A stretch of 64,000 nt of DNA, taken from NCBI GenBank assembly GCA_030710605.1, contig CP092863.1, positions 105,386,099 through 105,450,098 of the forward strand. The letters are read 5' to 3'. Below, piece after piece: positions 62,584 to 64,000 of the stretch. Numbering within the stretch: position 1 is the first letter of the stretch; every line of letters starts with the position of its first letter. The DNA is from Cordylochernes scorpioides. Taxonomy: Eukaryota; Arthropoda; Arachnida; Pseudoscorpiones; Chernetidae. The notes beneath the pieces are model-generated. The model had not been told where the DNA came from, made no database searches, and saw only the letters and a list, made by a program, of their open reading frames with translations. Position numbers and translations under genes: made by a program.

Positions 62584-62690
62584 CTAGCGGATGTACCCGG
62601 CTCCGCCCGGGTTTTATTTGAGTGAAAGTTTGCCTAACGAATATTATTGAAAATAATTGAAAATAATATTCCGGAACACAGAATAATATT
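62584..62690 (-). mobile_element. Helitron-like 3' end fragment
   Basis: On the minus strand it ends CCCGGGCGGAGCCGGGTACA then TCCGCTAG; the rest is missing. Confidence 0.6.
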
Positions 62691-62691
62691 T

Positions 62692-63500
62692 AATTAAAAA
62701 GGCATATATTGGATCAAAATATTATTTATTTTACCAATATTTCAGCTGGCTGAACGCCAACCTTTATCAAGGTGTTATAACATTTTAAAGTGTGTCAACA
62801 ACAAACTCAGCGCCACTAACGTCAACAGCATTAAGTTTTTAAAATATTTTGTTATATTCAATGGGAAGAAAAATTTGAAAAATATATTTATATTATGAAC
62901 AAAATAATTTTTGTAAAATATGGGTGTGAATATTTTGAAAATTAACAATAACGCCTATTTTATATTTTAAAATTATTTGTACTATGTGTAAAAATATTTT
63001 TCGTATAAAAATAAATAAAAATAACAAAATATATATAAAATAAAGGTTAAACTAATTTTTTTTTCTGAAAACACAAAGCGTAAAAAAATATTTGAAAAGT
63101 TGGTTGAAATATGTTTTCAGAAAAAAATTTAGTTTAACCTTTATTTTATATATATTTTGTTATTTTTATTTATTTTTATACGAAAAATATTTTTACACAT
63201 AGTACAAATTATTTTAAAATATAAAATAGGCGTTATTGTTAATTTTCAAAATATTCACACCCATATTTTACAAAAATTATTTTTTTCATAATATAAATAT
63301 ATTTTTCAAATTTTTCTCCCCATTGAATATAACAAAATATTTTAAAACCTTAATGCTGTTGTGACGCTATGTGGCGCTGAGTTTGTTGTTGACACACTTT
63401 AAAATGTTATAACACCTTGATAAAGGTTGGCGTTCAGCCAGCTGAAATATTGGTAAAATAAATAATTTTTTGATCCAATATATGCCTTTTTAATAAAAGA
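62692..63500. repeat. Giant palindrome with PLE ends, about 380-bp arms
   Basis: Left arm 62692-63070, loop about 40 bp, right arm about 63112-63500, nearly perfect. Outer ends AATTAAAAAGGCATATATTG match the palindromes at 10.3 and 36.9 kb. Each arm has the hammerhead-like motif (plus strand 63411-63454: CACCTTGATAAAGGTTGGCG, TTCAGCCAGCTGAAATATTG). The sequence after it, TATGGATTGCTCTATTTTC, is the PLE ORF start. A transcript would form a very long hairpin. Confidence 0.8.
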
Positions 63501-63654
63501 TTTATCTATGGATTGCTCTATTTTCAAAACAGAATAATATGATAATAATATTCATTACATTATATATTAATATAATATATAAAATATATTTTTCGAGCAA
63601 ACATATTTTCTCTCTCTACTGAATAGATTTCTAAAAAGATATATATAAATATAA

Positions 63655-63703
63655 ATATCTAGAGATATACTACATGATCTTAGCCAAAAGGCCGAGAAAC
63701 GAT
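63655..63703 (-). pseudogene. Truncated U2 snRNA copy
   Basis: On the minus strand ATCGTTTCTCGGCCTTTTGG then CTAAGATCA reproduces the 5' end of U2 snRNA with one C-to-T change in the first ten bases. Similarity fades after TGTAGTATATCT, so the branch-point-recognition region and Sm site are missing. A retroposed or decayed fragment. Confidence 0.8.
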
Positions 63704-63934
63704 ATTTTATAAATAGAGGTAGGTTTTAAGTGCCACAAAAACAATCTCCGAGAATTTGAATAAACACTTTTTATCTTACACGTTTCCAATAAATCTCTCT
63801 ATAGAATACTTAGAAAGTATCCAACAAACATTTTCTTACTTTGTGATCAATTAAAATGTTTATTCAATCGATATATAAAAATAATATTGAATACATTTTT
63901 ATCTTCAAAGATATAGTTTTAATAAATTTGAACT

Positions 63935-64000
63935 ATTGACGCGTACGATTCTTTTTTTTTAATAAATCAATTTTCTACTGTTCTTACTGCAATGTTAAGC
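63935..64000 (+). repeat. Family-A palindrome arm, cut by window end
   Basis: GACGCGTACGATTCTTTTTT and CTACTGTTCTTACTGCAATG match the left arm of the copies at 10.9, 26.0 and 54.8 kb. Confidence 0.6.

Overview
This is a repeat-dominated stretch of an invertebrate nuclear genome. The AT-rich base composition, spliceosomal U2 and tRNA-Gly sequences, BEL/Pao, Ty3/Gypsy, Penelope-like and Helitron-type elements, and TA-flanked MITEs all point to a metazoan, perhaps an arthropod; the species cannot be read from the sequence. I found no host protein-coding gene. The only host-type RNA genes are one tRNA-Gly candidate and a truncated U2 copy. Almost every long reading frame belongs to a transposable element.

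Layout: 1-5.0 kb, a nearly intact BEL/Pao retrotransposon cut by the window edge. 5-12 kb, MITEs, Helitron-like elements and palindromes. 12.0-15.0 kb and 20.8-26.0 kb, two non-coding LTR elements (LARD-like). 15-20.8 kb, solo LTRs and a Penelope-like (PLE) fragment. 27.1-32.4 kb, a decayed minus-strand BEL/Pao whose LTRs carry minisatellites. 32.4-34.3 kb, a 56-bp satellite. 36-37.1 kb, nested palindromes. 37.5-43.6 kb, a Gypsy-type element with nearly identical LTRs, no reverse-transcriptase palm and no integrase core. 44.2-44.6 kb, a tRNA-derived SINE. 44.6-49.2 kb, a complete but mutated Gypsy with 5-bp target duplications. 49.3-50.7 kb, Helitron-like pieces and a truncated solo LTR. 50.7-53.5 kb, a PLE with RT and GIY-YIG endonuclease. 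54-58.6 kb, tRNA-Gly, a long palindrome, a Helitron, tandem exon-like units and a LINE relic. 58.8-60.6 kb, an array with five identical hammerhead ribozymes. 60.6-64 kb, more Helitron and PLE-derived palindromes and the U2 relic.

The most interesting material is RNA-level. The 351-bp units at 58.8-60.6 kb each contain a textbook hammerhead fold (5-bp stem I, 4-bp stem II, self-complementary stem III), the architecture of a metazoan retrozyme. Degenerate hammerhead-like motifs also sit at the PLE 3' end and in the palindromes at 6.1, 36.5, 37.0, 62.0 and 62.7-63.5 kb. Several of these palindromes run straight into a sequence matching the PLE start-codon region, so they look like PLE terminal repeats. 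A separate palindrome family (10.9, 26.0, 31.3 and 54.8 kb) carries a cassette with CTGATGA and GAAAC joined by a stem that shows a compensatory base change.
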